Notes: a model not told the origin generated them from the sequence alone. A DNA stretch of 64,000 nucleotides from Borrelia sp. RT5S (GCF_021165755.1 NZ_CP088936.1:186001-250000), one strand, 5' to 3'. Positions 46,967 through 57,640 are shown, numbered from the stretch's first letter. A program made the numbers and translations.

Positions 46967-47686
46967 ATGCTCGAATTATTAACGGTAAAAAAAAAATTAG
47001 TGTTGGTGTCTTTGTTGGTAATTTTTATAGGTTGTACAAAGAAAAATAAAGACATCGATTTTGGTAGTATTAGTACAAGCTACAGTCAAACCGATGAATT
47101 AATTATTACATCGATTTCCGCAGAAGAGAACTCCGAATTATTTAAATACCAAATTAGACTACCTAAGGTGATAGGTAAATCAGAATCGGTCGGTGGCATT
47201 CAAGAGTTCAACGACGATGTTCAAAATTATGCAAACGAAGTTGTTAAAAATTTAGAAGGCATTGTGTACAATTCCGGGCAAGACCATAAAAAGCCGAGTT
47301 TAAAGCTAGATTATGAAATCTACCATGGATACAACATATATACAGTAATAATATCTGCAACTCAAGACATAAAGGACATATCCATTACAAACTATAGAAG
47401 CTACTATATTAACGACAACGGAGATTACATACAGAACATAGATGAAATTATTGAAGTGGAGAGCGCCTTTCCTTTCTTTATGAGTAAAATTCAGGAAAGA
47501 GTCCAATCAAACGATTTGCTTTTCGATTTACAGCAAGCCGTGATTTATTTTAAGAATAAAAGTCTAGTAATAAAATTGCCCGCTTATGTATTCAATTTGG
47601 ATGAAAAAGAAGATACAAATAATATATTCGAATTTAATGAAAAGGAAATATCAAAATATATTAAGGATAAAATCGATCAAAAATGA
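46967..47686 (+). CDS. putative lipoprotein, possibly RsiV/DUF3298-like
   Basis: A 239-residue protein with a lipobox (LLVIFIGC, Cys near residue 23). The mature part, with FKYQIRLPKVIG, then FNDDVQNYANEV, YIYTVII-like strands, and later SRVNSN-type strands near FQNSKIQ, loosely resembles the DUF3298/RsiV periplasmic sensor fold; this is a weak structural impression. A GGGAGG ribosome site precedes the ATG. It overlaps the M16C protease gene by 4 bp (ATGA), so a functional link is likely. Confidence 0.72.
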   Translation: MLELLTVKKKLVLVSLLVIFIGCTKKNKDIDFGSISTSYSQTDELIITSISAEENSELFKYQIRLPKVIGKSESVGGIQEFNDDVQNYANEVVKNLEGIVYNSGQDHKKPSLKLDYEIYHGYNIYTVIISATQDIKDISITNYRSYYINDNGDYIQNIDEIIEVESAFPFFMSKIQERVQSNDLLFDLQQAVIYFKNKSLVIKLPAYVFNLDEKEDTNNIFEFNEKEISKYIKDKIDQK

Positions 47687-50604
47687 AGAGAAAAAAAAAA
47701 TTCGAATTAATCTCAAAAACCTATCTAGAAGAGTACGGTGCTGAGGGTTATTATTTTCAGCATGAAAGTGGTATAGAAGTATTTGAACTTAAAAGCAACT
47801 CATTTAAAGAAAATGCCTTTGGTATTGCATTCAAGACAATTCCTCTAGATAATACTGGGGTTGCCCATATATTGGAACACGCAATTTTTTGCGGTTCAGG
47901 TAAATACAGAATAAAAGATCCTTTTCTTCATTTAATGAAAGGAAGCTTAAATACTTTTTTAAATGCAATGACATTTCCAGATAAAACCCTGTACCCAGCA
48001 GCTTCTACAGTAGAAAAAGACTATTTTAACTTATTTAAGGTATATGCTGACGCTGTTTTTAATCCATTACTTAAAAAAGAAGCTTTTATGCAAGAAGGGT
48101 ATAACATTAATCCTAATCACTTTAAGTTGTCTGGAATTGTTTTAAACGAAATGAAAGGCATTTATTCTAGTAAAAATTCTTTGATTAATGAAATCTGTAC
48201 TAACTCTTTATTTTGTGAAGGAGCCTATAAATACGACTCTGGAGGCAATCCAGTAGACATTATAGACCTTACATATGAAGGATTTATTCAATTTTATGAA
48301 AGACACTATACACTCAATAATTGTAAAATATTTTTATTTGGGAATATAGAAACTGATAAAAACTTCAATTTTATTGAAAAATATATAATAAGACCATACA
48401 AAAAAGAGAAATCAAATGTTACCTATCACATAGACAAAGCAGAAAGATGGAAACAGGGCAAGACACTAAGTTATTGCATTCCAAAAGAAAATGAAAGTAC
48501 ACTAGGAGTATATGCAATCAATTGGTTATGTGCTGATATTCAGGATATAAGAGAAAGCGTTGGTCTTGAAATTTTATCAGAAATTCTTCTAGACGACTCT
48601 TGTCAATTTACTATAAATATGTTAAGGAGCAAAATTGGAGATAGCATAGATGACATTAGCGGCATCAACACAGACATCAGAGAATGTATATTCTCGTTTG
48701 GATTACAAAATGTAATTCCAGGAAAAGTGGAAGAATTTAAAAATATGGTTTTCAAAGAACTTAAAGATCTTGTTAAGGTAAAGATTCCAAAAGAATTAAT
48801 ACAGGGTGTCTTATTCGGTTACGAATTTGCATTAAAAGAGGAAAAAGGACAAGGACTAGCTGTATCATTAATGATCAAAAGTCTTAGGGGATGGATGCAT
48901 TCCATGCATCCATCTGACACTTTAAAAATTAATTGTCATTTGGATGAAATTAAAAGCAAACTAGAAAAGGGAGAACTTTATTTTGAATACCTAATGGAGA
49001 AATACCTGATAAATAACAACCATTACACATTAATCAACTTCACGCCTTCTGATCACACTCTTAAGGAAATGGAAGAAAAAATAGAAGAGAAATTAATGAA
49101 TAGAGAGATCAAAATTAAGAAAGATCCCGAAAAACTTGCAGAATTTACTAAAGACTATAACCAATTTAAGGATTACCAAAAAAAAGGAGACATTAAGTCT
49201 GACATTAGTAAACTTCCTATGCTTAGAATAGAAGATTTACCAAAAGAAGTTGATAAAAGCTTAGATCTTAACGAAATCCCCGAACTTAAGACACATACAT
49301 TTGAATTAAAAAATAACAACAACATTTTTAATGTATATCTATTTTTTAGATTAGATTTTCTAGAAAAAGAAGATTTTATACTTCTATCTTTGTTCAGAAG
49401 AGCTATTCAAGATTTGTCTACTAAAAATTATTCTTATGTGGATCTAAATAATAAAATTCAAAATACTCTGGGACAGTTAAACATATACGAAAGTTATGAT
49501 GAAGACATTGATGGAAATATTGTAAATTTGCTTAACATAAACTTTAAATCATTTAATAACAACATTAAAGAATCATTTGAACTGATCAGGGAAATTTTAA
49601 CTAATATAAATTTTAATGATTACGATAGGTTGAAAGAGGTGGTGTTAAGTCTTAAGAATGATTTTAAATCGATTTTAATCCCTAAAGGGCATACTTTTGC
49701 AACAACACGATCAGAATCAAAGCTAAGCTTGAACAACTACTTAAGAGAACTCCAATTAGGAGTTACGGGAAGAGAGTTTTGGCAGAAAATTAAAACAGAT
49801 GCAGAATCTCTGAAAGAACTTGCCAGTAATTTAGAAAAAGTAAAAAATAAAATAATTTTAAAAAATAATTTTTTTTCTCTGGTTATGGGGGATACAAGCG
49901 ATGTGATTAAAGCTTTGGAAAGTGAATTATTTATACTGAAAGAAAGTTTAATTGAAAAAATATACACAAATACCTTAAATACAATACGCTTGGTCGATAA
50001 ACCACTAAAAGAAATAATTATTATTCCATCAAAAATATCTTTTAATTGCATGAGCTTCATAAGCTATAAAATCACAAACGAAAATTATCCAAAAATAAGC
50101 TTCCTAGCTCACATATTAAAAAGTGGGATTTTTTGGGAAAAAATAAGGGTTATGGGTGGAGCGTATGGAACGTTTGCGTCTATTACAAACGGAATATTTT
50201 CTTTCGCATCATATAGAGATCCAAACTTTGTAAAGACGTATCAGGCATTTGAAAAATCATTAGAAGAATTAGCTAATAACAATAAAATGAAGAACGAAGA
50301 TCTCTACACTTACTTAGTAGGAGTAATCGGACTCAGCACCAATGTAAAAACAAAATCTAGAGAAGTACTTGAAAGTTACAAAAGAAAGCTATTAAACATT
50401 GATGACGATCTGAGACAAAATATCAGAAACTCTTACTTCAAAGTAACAGTCAAAGACATCAAGAACATATCTGAACAAGTATTGAGCCAACTAAGGCAGA
50501 AGAACAGCATGACATCGCTCGTTAATAACGAAACCTACGAAAACGAGAAGGAAAAACTGGAAGGACTAATCGGGACTAGATACAAAATAAAAAAGATATA
50601 CTAA
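47683..50604 (+). CDS. M16C-family zinc metalloprotease (presequence protease type)
   Basis: A 973-residue M16C peptidase of the PreP/falcilysin type, made of four related domains. The inverted zinc motif HILEH is at 62-66 (His62, Glu65, His66), followed by the M16C-type pattern HAIFCGSGKYRIKDPF and GSLNTFLNAMTFPDKT. The second half is inactive, with GVIGLSTNVKTKSRE near the end. Such enzymes clear short peptides. There is no signal peptide, so it is probably cytoplasmic. Its 3' end forms a shared terminator with rpmE. Confidence 0.94.
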   Translation: MKRKKKFELISKTYLEEYGAEGYYFQHESGIEVFELKSNSFKENAFGIAFKTIPLDNTGVAHILEHAIFCGSGKYRIKDPFLHLMKGSLNTFLNAMTFPDKTLYPAASTVEKDYFNLFKVYADAVFNPLLKKEAFMQEGYNINPNHFKLSGIVLNEMKGIYSSKNSLINEICTNSLFCEGAYKYDSGGNPVDIIDLTYEGFIQFYERHYTLNNCKIFLFGNIETDKNFNFIEKYIIRPYKKEKSNVTYHIDKAERWKQGKTLSYCIPKENESTLGVYAINWLCADIQDIRESVGLEILSEILLDDSCQFTINMLRSKIGDSIDDISGINTDIRECIFSFGLQNVIPGKVEEFKNMVFKELKDLVKVKIPKELIQGVLFGYEFALKEEKGQGLAVSLMIKSLRGWMHSMHPSDTLKINCHLDEIKSKLEKGELYFEYLMEKYLINNNHYTLINFTPSDHTLKEMEEKIEEKLMNREIKIKKDPEKLAEFTKDYNQFKDYQKKGDIKSDISKLPMLRIEDLPKEVDKSLDLNEIPELKTHTFELKNNNNIFNVYLFFRLDFLEKEDFILLSLFRRAIQDLSTKNYSYVDLNNKIQNTLGQLNIYESYDEDIDGNIVNLLNINFKSFNNNIKESFELIREILTNINFNDYDRLKEVVLSLKNDFKSILIPKGHTFATTRSESKLSLNNYLRELQLGVTGREFWQKIKTDAESLKELASNLEKVKNKIILKNNFFSLVMGDTSDVIKALESELFILKESLIEKIYTNTLNTIRLVDKPLKEIIIIPSKISFNCMSFISYKITNENYPKISFLAHILKSGIFWEKIRVMGGAYGTFASITNGIFSFASYRDPNFVKTYQAFEKSLEELANNNKMKNEDLYTYLVGVIGLSTNVKTKSREVLESYKRKLLNIDDDLRQNIRNSYFKVTVKDIKNISEQVLSQLRQKNSMTSLVNNETYENEKEKLEGLIGTRYKIKKIY

Positions 50605-50610
50605 ACGTGT

Positions 50611-50653
50611 ACAAGAAATATAAAACACGCCTAAGCTTTTTTATATTTCTTGT
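50611..50653. terminator. bidirectional terminator hairpin overlapping the end of rpmE
   Basis: ACAAGAAATATAAAA (50611-50625) and TTTTATATTTCTTGT (50639-50653) form a perfect 15-bp stem with a 13-base loop between convergent genes. The right arm and part of the loop are the last codons of rpmE (stop at 50631-50633). Confidence 0.7.
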
Positions 50654-50876
50654 TAAATCTATCAATCCTACCCGCAGCGTCAACAAATTTTTGCTGCCCC
50701 GTGTAAAAAGGGTGCGACTTGCTCGTAATCTCAACAGTGATCAAAGGGTACTCCCTACCATCGCTATACTTAACCGTCTCCCTTGAAGTTAAAGTGGACC
50801 TAGCTAAAAACATAGCATCGTTAGACCCATCCCTAAACACCACCAAATTACCCCTAGGATGTATATTCTTCTTCAT
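50631..50876 (-). CDS. rpmE: 50S ribosomal protein L31, type B
   Basis: An 81-residue L31: [14 protein letters not shown], then [32 protein letters not shown], the L31 signature. It lacks the zinc-binding CxxC pairs, which makes it the Cys-less type B form and so independent of zinc. In several bacteria such forms replace the zinc form when zinc is short. Confidence 0.96.
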   Translation of the reverse strand: MKKNIHPRGNLVVFRDGSNDAMFLARSTLTSRETVKYSDGREYPLITVEITSKSHPFYTGQQKFVDAAGRIDRFNKKYKKA

Positions 50877-50935
50877 AAAACCTCTCTACTAACCCAACTA
50901 AGTTTAGTTTAAATTTAAAACAAAGTCAATTTTTA

Positions 50936-52477
50936 TTAATCTCCATTACTCATGGTCTTTAAAAAGATTTCATTATTTTTACTTTTTTTCATCTTTTCAA
51001 CCAAAGCCTCCACTCCTTCGTAATCATCAACACCCCCTAAAATCTTTCTGATGAGCAAAATTTTAGAACGCTCTTCCTCATTTAAAAGCAACTCTTCCTT
51101 TCTCGTACCTGATTTCTTAATATTAATAGCAGGGAAAAGCCTCCTGTCTGCCAAACTTCTATCAAGGATTAACTCCATGTTACCAGTACTTTTAAATTCC
51201 TCAAAAATAACCTCATCCATCCTACTCCCAGTATCAACTAAAGCCGTAGCTATAATGGTAAGACTCCCCCCCTCTTCAATATTCCTAGCAGAACCAAAAA
51301 ACCTCTTTGGCTTATGCAAAGCATTAGAATCAACCCCCCCAGAAAGTATCTTACCAGAAGTTGGCATGGTCTGATTATAAGCCCTTGCAAGTCGTGTAAT
51401 AGAATCCAAAAGAATGACAACGTCTTTCTTATTCTCAACAAGCCTTTTTGCCTTCTCAATCACCATCTCTGCGACCTGTACATGTCTACTAGCTTGCTCA
51501 TCAAAATTAGATGCAATTACCTCGCCCCTAACACTACGAATCATGTCAGTAACCTCTTCCGGCCTCTCATCAATAAGTAAAATCATCAAAATAATATCTG
51601 GATAGTTAGTAGTTATTGCGTTAGCTATTTTTTGAAGCAAAGTAGTTTTGCCAGCCTTTGGAGGTGAAACTATTAAAGCCCTCTGTCCTTTTCCAATGGG
51701 AGCAAAAAGATTAATAAGTCTCGTAGAGATATTACAATTCTCATACTCAAGATCTAACTTTGAACTGGGGTACAAGGGCGTTAAATTATCAAAAGGTATT
51801 CTATTTTGTGCAAACGTAGGATCTTGGTCATTAATACTCTTAATCTTGATCATGGCAAAAAATCTCTCCCCATCTCTGGGAGACCTAATCTGTCCATACA
51901 AAATATCACCTGTCCTTAGGTTAAAAAGCCTAATCTGAGAAGGTGAGACATAAACGTCATTGCCACCTGAGAGATAAGAATTAGATGCTGTACGCAAAAA
52001 ACCATACCCATCACTTAAAACATCAAGCACCCCTGTAAATAAAACACCAATATTATGTTCCGTTAATATCTTAACAAGTAAAAATATTAACTCTGTCTTC
52101 TTCATTGTTACCGCAATAGTATGATTAGTCCCAAGACCTTCGACAACTTTCCTAACCTCGGTAATCGGCTTATCATAAAGAGTATTAATAGTTGTGCTAT
52201 CCTTACCTCCTAAGAAATTAACAATGTTACCCTGCTCAAGATCTTTAATACTGCTTTCCAAGTCAGGATTAGACATATCGTAATCAAAATCCGAAGGCAC
52301 CCCGTTGACTATCCTCAATCGATCATTATCAGCTTTTTTAGACGCACCACAAGCCTCCTTTTTAGCCACAACCTTAACTATCTTCTTTCTAGAACTATCT
52401 TCAATTTTTAATTCTCTAGAAGAATTCAAACGCTTCATTTCATCCTCTAAATCAAATTCCTCAAATTTTTTATCCAT
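50936..52477 (-). CDS. rho: transcription termination factor Rho
   Basis: The hexameric RNA helicase for factor-dependent termination. Walker A is [12 protein letters not shown], Walker [18 protein letters not shown], the Q-loop [11 protein letters not shown] and the R-loop [17 protein letters not shown]. The RNA-binding CSD is at about 160-240. An acidic and basic N-terminal extension of about 90 residues makes it longer (513) than E. coli Rho (419). The ATG at 52477 (MDKKFEEFD) has a GAGGAG site; the frame extends further upstream to 52528. Confidence 0.97.
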   Translation of the reverse strand: MDKKFEEFDLEDEMKRLNSSRELKIEDSSRKKIVKVVAKKEACGASKKADNDRLRIVNGVPSDFDYDMSNPDLESSIKDLEQGNIVNFLGGKDSTTINTLYDKPITEVRKVVEGLGTNHTIAVTMKKTELIFLLVKILTEHNIGVLFTGVLDVLSDGYGFLRTASNSYLSGGNDVYVSPSQIRLFNLRTGDILYGQIRSPRDGERFFAMIKIKSINDQDPTFAQNRIPFDNLTPLYPSSKLDLEYENCNISTRLINLFAPIGKGQRALIVSPPKAGKTTLLQKIANAITTNYPDIILMILLIDERPEEVTDMIRSVRGEVIASNFDEQASRHVQVAEMVIEKAKRLVENKKDVVILLDSITRLARAYNQTMPTSGKILSGGVDSNALHKPKRFFGSARNIEEGGSLTIIATALVDTGSRMDEVIFEEFKSTGNMELILDRSLADRRLFPAINIKKSGTRKEELLLNEEERSKILLIRKILGGVDDYEGVEALVEKMKKSKNNEIFLKTMSNGD

Positions 52478-52564
52478 AATCTCCTCTATGAGACAAACTT
52501 TTAAGAAGGGCCTCTTAAAAAGAAACATCTAAACAATTAATTAAAAAAACATAATAATGCTATT

Positions 52565-52972
52565 TCACTGAAAAGTATCTTTTATCTGTGAAACCGTAAA
52601 AGCAAACAAATCTACGCTCTCATTAGACTTAACCATTTCACACTTACCATCAAAAACTATATTATCATTAATAAATATTTTTCTTGTCTTAATATCACCG
52701 TATATCTTACAACCGCTATTTAAATAAACCTTACTGCCGGCACTCACATTCCCCTTCAAAATCCCTTCAACGATCAAAGTATCACAAGTCACCACGTCAG
52801 TAATAACCTTACCGTTTCTCCCTATAAAAAGTACCCCTCTTTCTGAAAATATCTCACCCTCAAAAGACGAGTCAAGGTACAGGGCACCCTCGAACTTCAA
52901 CTTCCCCCTAAAAATCAAACTTGCATCCAGCCTGCAATCCCACTTGTAATCATTTCTAACATCAGGAGACAT
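52565..52972 (-). CDS. bactofilin-family protein
   Basis: A 135-residue bactofilin (DUF583): a beta-helix with repeats such as GKLKFEGALYLDSSFEGEIF, GNVSAGSKVYLNSGCKIYGDI and KIFINDNIVFDGK. Bactofilins polymerise without nucleotide and act in cell shape or envelope organisation. The ATG at 52972 overlaps the HU stop as TGATG; an in-frame TTG at 52975 is less likely. Confidence 0.9.
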   Translation of the reverse strand: MSPDVRNDYKWDCRLDASLIFRGKLKFEGALYLDSSFEGEIFSERGVLFIGRNGKVITDVVTCDTLIVEGILKGNVSAGSKVYLNSGCKIYGDIKTRKIFINDNIVFDGKCEMVKSNESVDLFAFTVSQIKDTFQ

Positions 52973-53301
52973 CAACTATCCCTTAATCCCCAAACTCGCT
53001 CTTTCAAGTCTTTCCCTGGACGAAAATAAGCCACATGGTGATCGTCAACCCTAACATATTCCCCGGTCTGAGGATTGCGAGCATTCTGCCTCCCCTTCCT
53101 CTTCCTCACCTCAAACGTACCAAAAGATCTAAACTCCACAACATTATTAAGACAAAGCCTATTCTTAAGCTCTTCAAAAAAAGTATCAACCACAAGCTTT
53201 ATACACTTTTTTTCTATCTTACCACCATTATTCTTAATATTTAAATCTATCAGATCAACAATATCCGACTTAGTGATCTTGGTTCTTCCTGAAAAAGACA
53301 T
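52972..53301 (-). CDS. hbb: HU/IHF-family DNA-binding protein (Hbb)
   Basis: A 109-residue DNA-bending protein. The family core [27 protein letters not shown] is complete in outline, and the N-terminal helices start [15 protein letters not shown]. The Borrelia protein Hbb is known to be intermediate between HU and IHF. At 109 residues it has N- and C-terminal additions of about 15 residues relative to HU of 90. It sits between rpsT and the bactofilin gene. Confidence 0.95.
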   Translation of the reverse strand: MSFSGRTKITKSDIVDLIDLNIKNNGGKIEKKCIKLVVDTFFEELKNRLCLNNVVEFRSFGTFEVRKRKGRQNARNPQTGEYVRVDDHHVAYFRPGKDLKERVWGLRDS

Positions 53302-53312
53302 AAACCATTTCC

Positions 53313-53570
53313 TTATCTTAAAAGCAAAACACTCAAACTCGACTTCTTACGGGCAGCTTTATTCCTATGAATAATTCCCTTCCTAGCAGCAGTGTCTAAT
53401 TTCTTTGAAACAAACCTAAAAAATTCCAAAGCCTCCTCGCGCCTCCCCTCCCTCAACATACCAACACAACGCTTCTCTACCGTTCTTAACTCACTCCTAA
53501 CACCTGAATTTCTCAAATTCCTCTTCAAATTTTGCCGCACCCTCTTTAATGCCGATGGATTGTTTCCCAA
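53313..53570 (-). CDS. rpsT: 30S ribosomal protein S20 (TTG start)
   Basis: An 85-residue S20: [22 protein letters not shown] at the start (the family pattern NNPSALKR), then [35 protein letters not shown]. The frame extends upstream to 53621, but the natural start is the TTG at 53570: AAGGAG sits 6 bases before it and the resulting protein has the normal S20 length. So this gene uses a rare initiation codon. Confidence 0.95.
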   Translation of the reverse strand: MGNNPSALKRVRQNLKRNLRNSGVRSELRTVEKRCVGMLREGRREEALEFFRFVSKKLDTAARKGIIHRNKAARKKSSLSVLLLR

Positions 53571-53640
53571 ATTAAACTCCTTAATACAGCCAATGTAGTA
53601 GTAAATATACCAACTAATCAAAATATAGTCAATCTACGAA

Positions 53641-54477
53641 TTAAGTTGTATTGATACAATACTTGTAAACATACGCAAAAGAACCTTGCATAGAATAAGA
53701 CATACCTTTTTCGCTAATAAACACCCTGCTAAGTTGTTTCCTATTTTTACTATCATCACCATAAATAAAAGATAAATAATCATTCGTATTTAACCCACCA
53801 GCATTACTAAGGCATACATCGTGGAAAAATTTATAAAAATATTTTTTACTATAAAACACCTTCCTCTGACAAACAGAACTTTCTCTGAATTCATAAAAAA
53901 TAACTAAATCCTTTATGCCTAAAATATCCCTTAGTAACCCCTTAATGTCAATGAAAAAAATAAACAGAAATATCATTATGTTACTAAACGAAATATAATA
54001 GATAAAGAGGCTAATTAAAATTTTAGATAATAGAATCACCACATAAACACCAGATATATAATATCTCATCGGCAATTCTTGTGCTTTTACAACAAACAAA
54101 TCATTTCTTGTACTTTTAAGTTTCGTAAAAAAATCAACCAAATATTCCTTTCTTAAAAAACAAAGTTTTACTTTCTGTCCATTACTTAATCCCAAAATTA
54201 ACATATTATCTAATAATCTCTTCTTGACCCACAGAATATCACCAAAATCAAAATTAACCTTGGAATATAAATTCTTATACAAGATATCATCATTTTTAAA
54301 CTCAATGTCGTAGTGGTACCTCAAGTAAGAAATAATTACAAAAACATTTACTAATATTAAACAAAATACAAAAATGCCAAACATATCTGCATAAAAAGAA
54401 ATATAAAAAACAGAAAACCCAACATTTAACACAAAAATAAAAACTAATCTTCTTACATAAAAGGACGATCCACCCAT
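53641..54477 (-). CDS. membrane protein of unknown function
   Basis: A 278-residue protein with two pairs of hydrophobic segments: FIFVLNVGFSVFYISFYADMFG and FVFCLILVNVFVIISYL near the N-terminus, and VYVVILLSKILISLFIYYIS with MIFLFIFFIDIKG in the middle. The layout (two helices, a soluble part of strands such as ILGLSNGQKVKLCFL, two more helices) resembles PH-domain-type membrane proteins, but I cannot assign a family. It is co-oriented with ychF, 14 bp downstream of its stop. Confidence 0.75.
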   Translation of the reverse strand: MGGSSFYVRRLVFIFVLNVGFSVFYISFYADMFGIFVFCLILVNVFVIISYLRYHYDIEFKNDDILYKNLYSKVNFDFGDILWVKKRLLDNMLILGLSNGQKVKLCFLRKEYLVDFFTKLKSTRNDLFVVKAQELPMRYYISGVYVVILLSKILISLFIYYISFSNIMIFLFIFFIDIKGLLRDILGIKDLVIFYEFRESSVCQRKVFYSKKYFYKFFHDVCLSNAGGLNTNDYLSFIYGDDSKNRKQLSRVFISEKGMSYSMQGSFAYVYKYCINTT

Positions 54478-54491
54478 ATTGACAACATTAT

Positions 54492-55598
54492 TTAAACATT
54501 AAATTTAAAGAAAATTATATCACCATCCCTTACTAAATAGTCTCTTCCCTCAAGCCTAATCTTTCCCTTCTCCTTTAAATTTTGAATATTCCGAAATTCA
54601 ACCAAATCATCAAATGAATACACTTCTGCTTTAATGAAACCCCTCTGAAAATCACTGTGTATTATACCTGCAGCTTCTGGAGCTTTCATTCCATTAACAA
54701 AAGTCCAAGCTCTAACCTCTTGCGCCCCAGCAGTAAAATAGGTCCTAAGGCCTAGGGTATAATAAGTTTTCCTTATTAAATTGTTCAATCCACTATCCTC
54801 TATTCCAAGAGAATCAAGCATTTCTTTTCTAGAATCCAAATCATCAATTTCAGTAAGCTCAGCTTCAATCTTTGCACACAGAATCAAATAATCATTTCTT
54901 TCTCTTAAAGCAATATCCTTTACAATATCTGTATATTTATTACCACAAAGAGAATTTTCATCAACATTACATACATATATAACCTTCTTGATGGTCAAAA
55001 GATTTAAAGATTTAATGTACTCATTTTCAAACTCATCAAATACAAACTCACCTGCTGGCCTAACATCCATAAGATGCTTTTCAAGTCTCTTAAGCATCAA
55101 AACAACCTTCTTTGAGTCCTCGCTAACTTTCTTATCAGCACTCTTCGTGTTCCTTTCATTTTTTAAAATACTCTTTTGCACAGTAGCAAGATCTGCAAGA
55201 CAAAGCTCCGTATTAATTGTGCCTATATCTCTTCCCGGATCTATATCACCATCAACATGAATAATTTCTCTATCTTCAAAACATCTAACAACATGCACAA
55301 TAATAGAAACTTCACGAATATTAGCTAAAAACTTATTACCAAGCCCCTCACCTCTAGAAGCTCCCCTAACAAGACCCGCAATATCAACAAACTCCATTAC
55401 AGCCGGCACTGTTTTTTCAGGAATAATCAAATTTACAATTTTTTCAAGTCTCTCATCAGGTATTGACACCATGCCTATATTCGGCTCAATAGTACAAAAA
55501 GGGTAATTAGCTACTCCCGTTTTTGATGAAGTTAACGACGAAAACAAGGTAGACTTGCCCACATTAGGCAACCCTACTATCCCTACATTAAGTGACAT
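54492..55598 (-). CDS. ychF: ribosome-associated ATPase YchF
   Basis: A TRAFAC-class P-loop protein of the Obg group that hydrolyses ATP rather than GTP. Motifs: GIVGLPNVGKSTLFSSLTSS (G1), then DIAGLVRGASRGEGLGNKFLANIREV (G3), and the TGS-domain end. The base-specificity motif reads VCNVDEN rather than NKxD, as in YchF. The ATG at 55598 has an AGGAG site; the frame opens at 55622. Length 368 is normal. Confidence 0.97.
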   Translation of the reverse strand: MSLNVGIVGLPNVGKSTLFSSLTSSKTGVANYPFCTIEPNIGMVSIPDERLEKIVNLIIPEKTVPAVMEFVDIAGLVRGASRGEGLGNKFLANIREVSIIVHVVRCFEDREIIHVDGDIDPGRDIGTINTELCLADLATVQKSILKNERNTKSADKKVSEDSKKVVLMLKRLEKHLMDVRPAGEFVFDEFENEYIKSLNLLTIKKVIYVCNVDENSLCGNKYTDIVKDIALRERNDYLILCAKIEAELTEIDDLDSRKEMLDSLGIEDSGLNNLIRKTYYTLGLRTYFTAGAQEVRAWTFVNGMKAPEAAGIIHSDFQRGFIKAEVYSFDDLVEFRNIQNLKEKGKIRLEGRDYLVRDGDIIFFKFNV

Positions 55599-55630
55599 AA
55601 ACAAAACTCCTAAAAAAGACAACTCAAAAT

Positions 55631-57640
55631 CTAATTAACAAAATATGCAAATTCTCCCCTACCTGTCTGCTGATTAAAATTGACCTCGACCGCCAAATTT
55701 AAATATCCACTAGGCTCCTGGGTACCTGGATAATTGTATTCAAGCAAATAAGTTCCCGTCCTCTGCTTCACCATCAAATCGCAAACCCTAGTCACTCCTT
55801 CATAAGATGAAAAAGGAACCACAGCTCCTCCAGTTTCATCCACCAAATATTGCAATTTAGGATCAATGGGATTATTCCCAAACAATATCAAATAAAATCT
55901 AATATCATTATTTTTATAATAATTTAAAATGGTACCCACAGAATATGTATCAAAAGCAGAATGACCTAAAGCTCCATTATTAAAATAAAGAACAGCCCTT
56001 TTTGCGCTCCTTGTCATAAGTTCAGAACCCGCTAGCTTTAAGCTAACATCTGTCTTTACATAAGTTGAATCATAAGACCCAAGGGAATTTGCTTTATTAA
56101 TGGTACTTAACAAGCTATCAATATTATCTATTAAGGGCACACTTGTTGCATTTACAAAGCTAAATTTCTTATCCCTTTTGTCCTTTATAAGAGCATTTAT
56201 ACCCATAATCTGCTCTGCTTCATAATTCTTCATACCCGAAGACTTATCAAACACAACTGCAATATCCATTTTACTAGAAATATTAACATCATAAGAAACT
56301 TTAGGGCTCACAATGTAGTACTCTTCATTAGCAATCGCAAAATTTTCACTCTTAAGACCTACAACCGGTAATCCATTTCTACTGCTGACATTAAGTTCAA
56401 CATAAATCTTAGAATTCCCATCTCTAATTACTCGTCTCACATCAACATTTAGGCTATCGTAGATACTAACATCACTTTTATAAATCGAAATTTTAGCATT
56501 ATTGAAATCCGAAACAATAATTTGATTGTTGACATCAATAATTGAAGATGAAATTTTTGAATCGATTCTATCTGCTTTTAAAAGCTTTGCAAACATCTTG
56601 CCTGAAACATCATATTTATAAACACCATATTTTGAAGATATAATGATATTGTTACCCACAATATCATTGCTGAGTCCCTCTATGCCTTCAATGGAGGTTT
56701 GAGCAGTGTACAAATGATTACCACTGGTATCGAAAACCTCAATAGAACCCTTAAGTGCATCGGCAACGTAAATATTCCCGCCTAGATATGTAACACCCGT
56801 AGGTCCTAAAAGTCCCATAAAACCCACTGTCTTGGCACCAAAATGTAGAATAAAATTACCCTCAGCATCAAATTTACTTATTCGCTTATTTCCCCACTCA
56901 CTTACATAAATATAATTTCTATTATCAATAGCCATATACTGGGGAGCAAGCAACTCTCCAACCCCTGTTCCCTTCTTTCCAATAGAACCCCTCTTAACCC
57001 CTATCGTTTTGTCATATATACCAATCTCATCTCTTGAGTAAAGAGTAACGTAAAGCAACCCATTAAGTTCAACTAAATCATAAGGAGACTTTAAATAATT
57101 AACACCATCCTTAACCAAAATACCAATGTTATTGTTCGCATCAAAATGAAGTATTTCATTCCCTACAAAGTTAACAGCGTAGTATCCACCATATTGATCT
57201 GCTCTTAAAGACGTAATCTGATAACCATGCGGCCTCCCATAAATAGAGTTGTCAAGAGAGGCTACCCTAATAAGTCTTTCAACGCCAAGCTCGTGATCCA
57301 AAAATACACCCCTTCTTTGCTCGATTGTAGAGACTAACTGCCTAAGATAAGCAGCCTTGTACCCCTGGGCCTCCAAATTTCTCCATTCCATCAAAGCTTC
57401 TTCAATATACCCCAATCTATAATAAACATTACCCGTCCAAAAATGATAATCGGGATTATTCGGATCAAAACTTAAAACCTTTTTAAGGGATAACAAGGCA
57501 TCATCATAAAGTCCGTTATTATAGGAAGTAAGAGCCCACTTAAACTCTTCCTGAGCATCTTTATTTGTAACTATTCCCTGAGAATTTAAAACGAACGCAT
57601 TCCCAATAAACAAAACAACCACATTCAAAAACAACATCAT
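55631..57640 (-). CDS. exported TPR-NHL-vWA protein
   Basis: A 669-residue protein: signal peptide (about 1-21), TPR pair (about 30-95; EEFKWALTSYNNGLYDDALLS), an NHL beta-propeller (about 130-390; IYVSEWGNKRISKFD and IYVADALKGSIEVFD) and a C-terminal von Willebrand A-type domain beginning MDIAVVFDKSSGM at 458-470. The MIDAS motif DxSxS reads DKSSG, so the last Ser is lost. A role in envelope assembly or adhesion is possible. It is encoded divergently from lnt, just upstream of the ychF gene. Confidence 0.85.
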   Translation of the reverse strand: MMLFLNVVVLFIGNAFVLNSQGIVTNKDAQEEFKWALTSYNNGLYDDALLSLKKVLSFDPNNPDYHFWTGNVYYRLGYIEEALMEWRNLEAQGYKAAYLRQLVSTIEQRRGVFLDHELGVERLIRVASLDNSIYGRPHGYQITSLRADQYGGYYAVNFVGNEILHFDANNNIGILVKDGVNYLKSPYDLVELNGLLYVTLYSRDEIGIYDKTIGVKRGSIGKKGTGVGELLAPQYMAIDNRNYIYVSEWGNKRISKFDAEGNFILHFGAKTVGFMGLLGPTGVTYLGGNIYVADALKGSIEVFDTSGNHLYTAQTSIEGIEGLSNDIVGNNIIISSKYGVYKYDVSGKMFAKLLKADRIDSKISSSIIDVNNQIIVSDFNNAKISIYKSDVSIYDSLNVDVRRVIRDGNSKIYVELNVSSRNGLPVVGLKSENFAIANEEYYIVSPKVSYDVNISSKMDIAVVFDKSSGMKNYEAEQIMGINALIKDKRDKKFSFVNATSVPLIDNIDSLLSTINKANSLGSYDSTYVKTDVSLKLAGSELMTRSAKRAVLYFNNGALGHSAFDTYSVGTILNYYKNNDIRFYLILFGNNPIDPKLQYLVDETGGAVVPFSSYEGVTRVCDLMVKQRTGTYLLEYNYPGTQEPSGYLNLAVEVNFNQQTGRGEFAYFVN

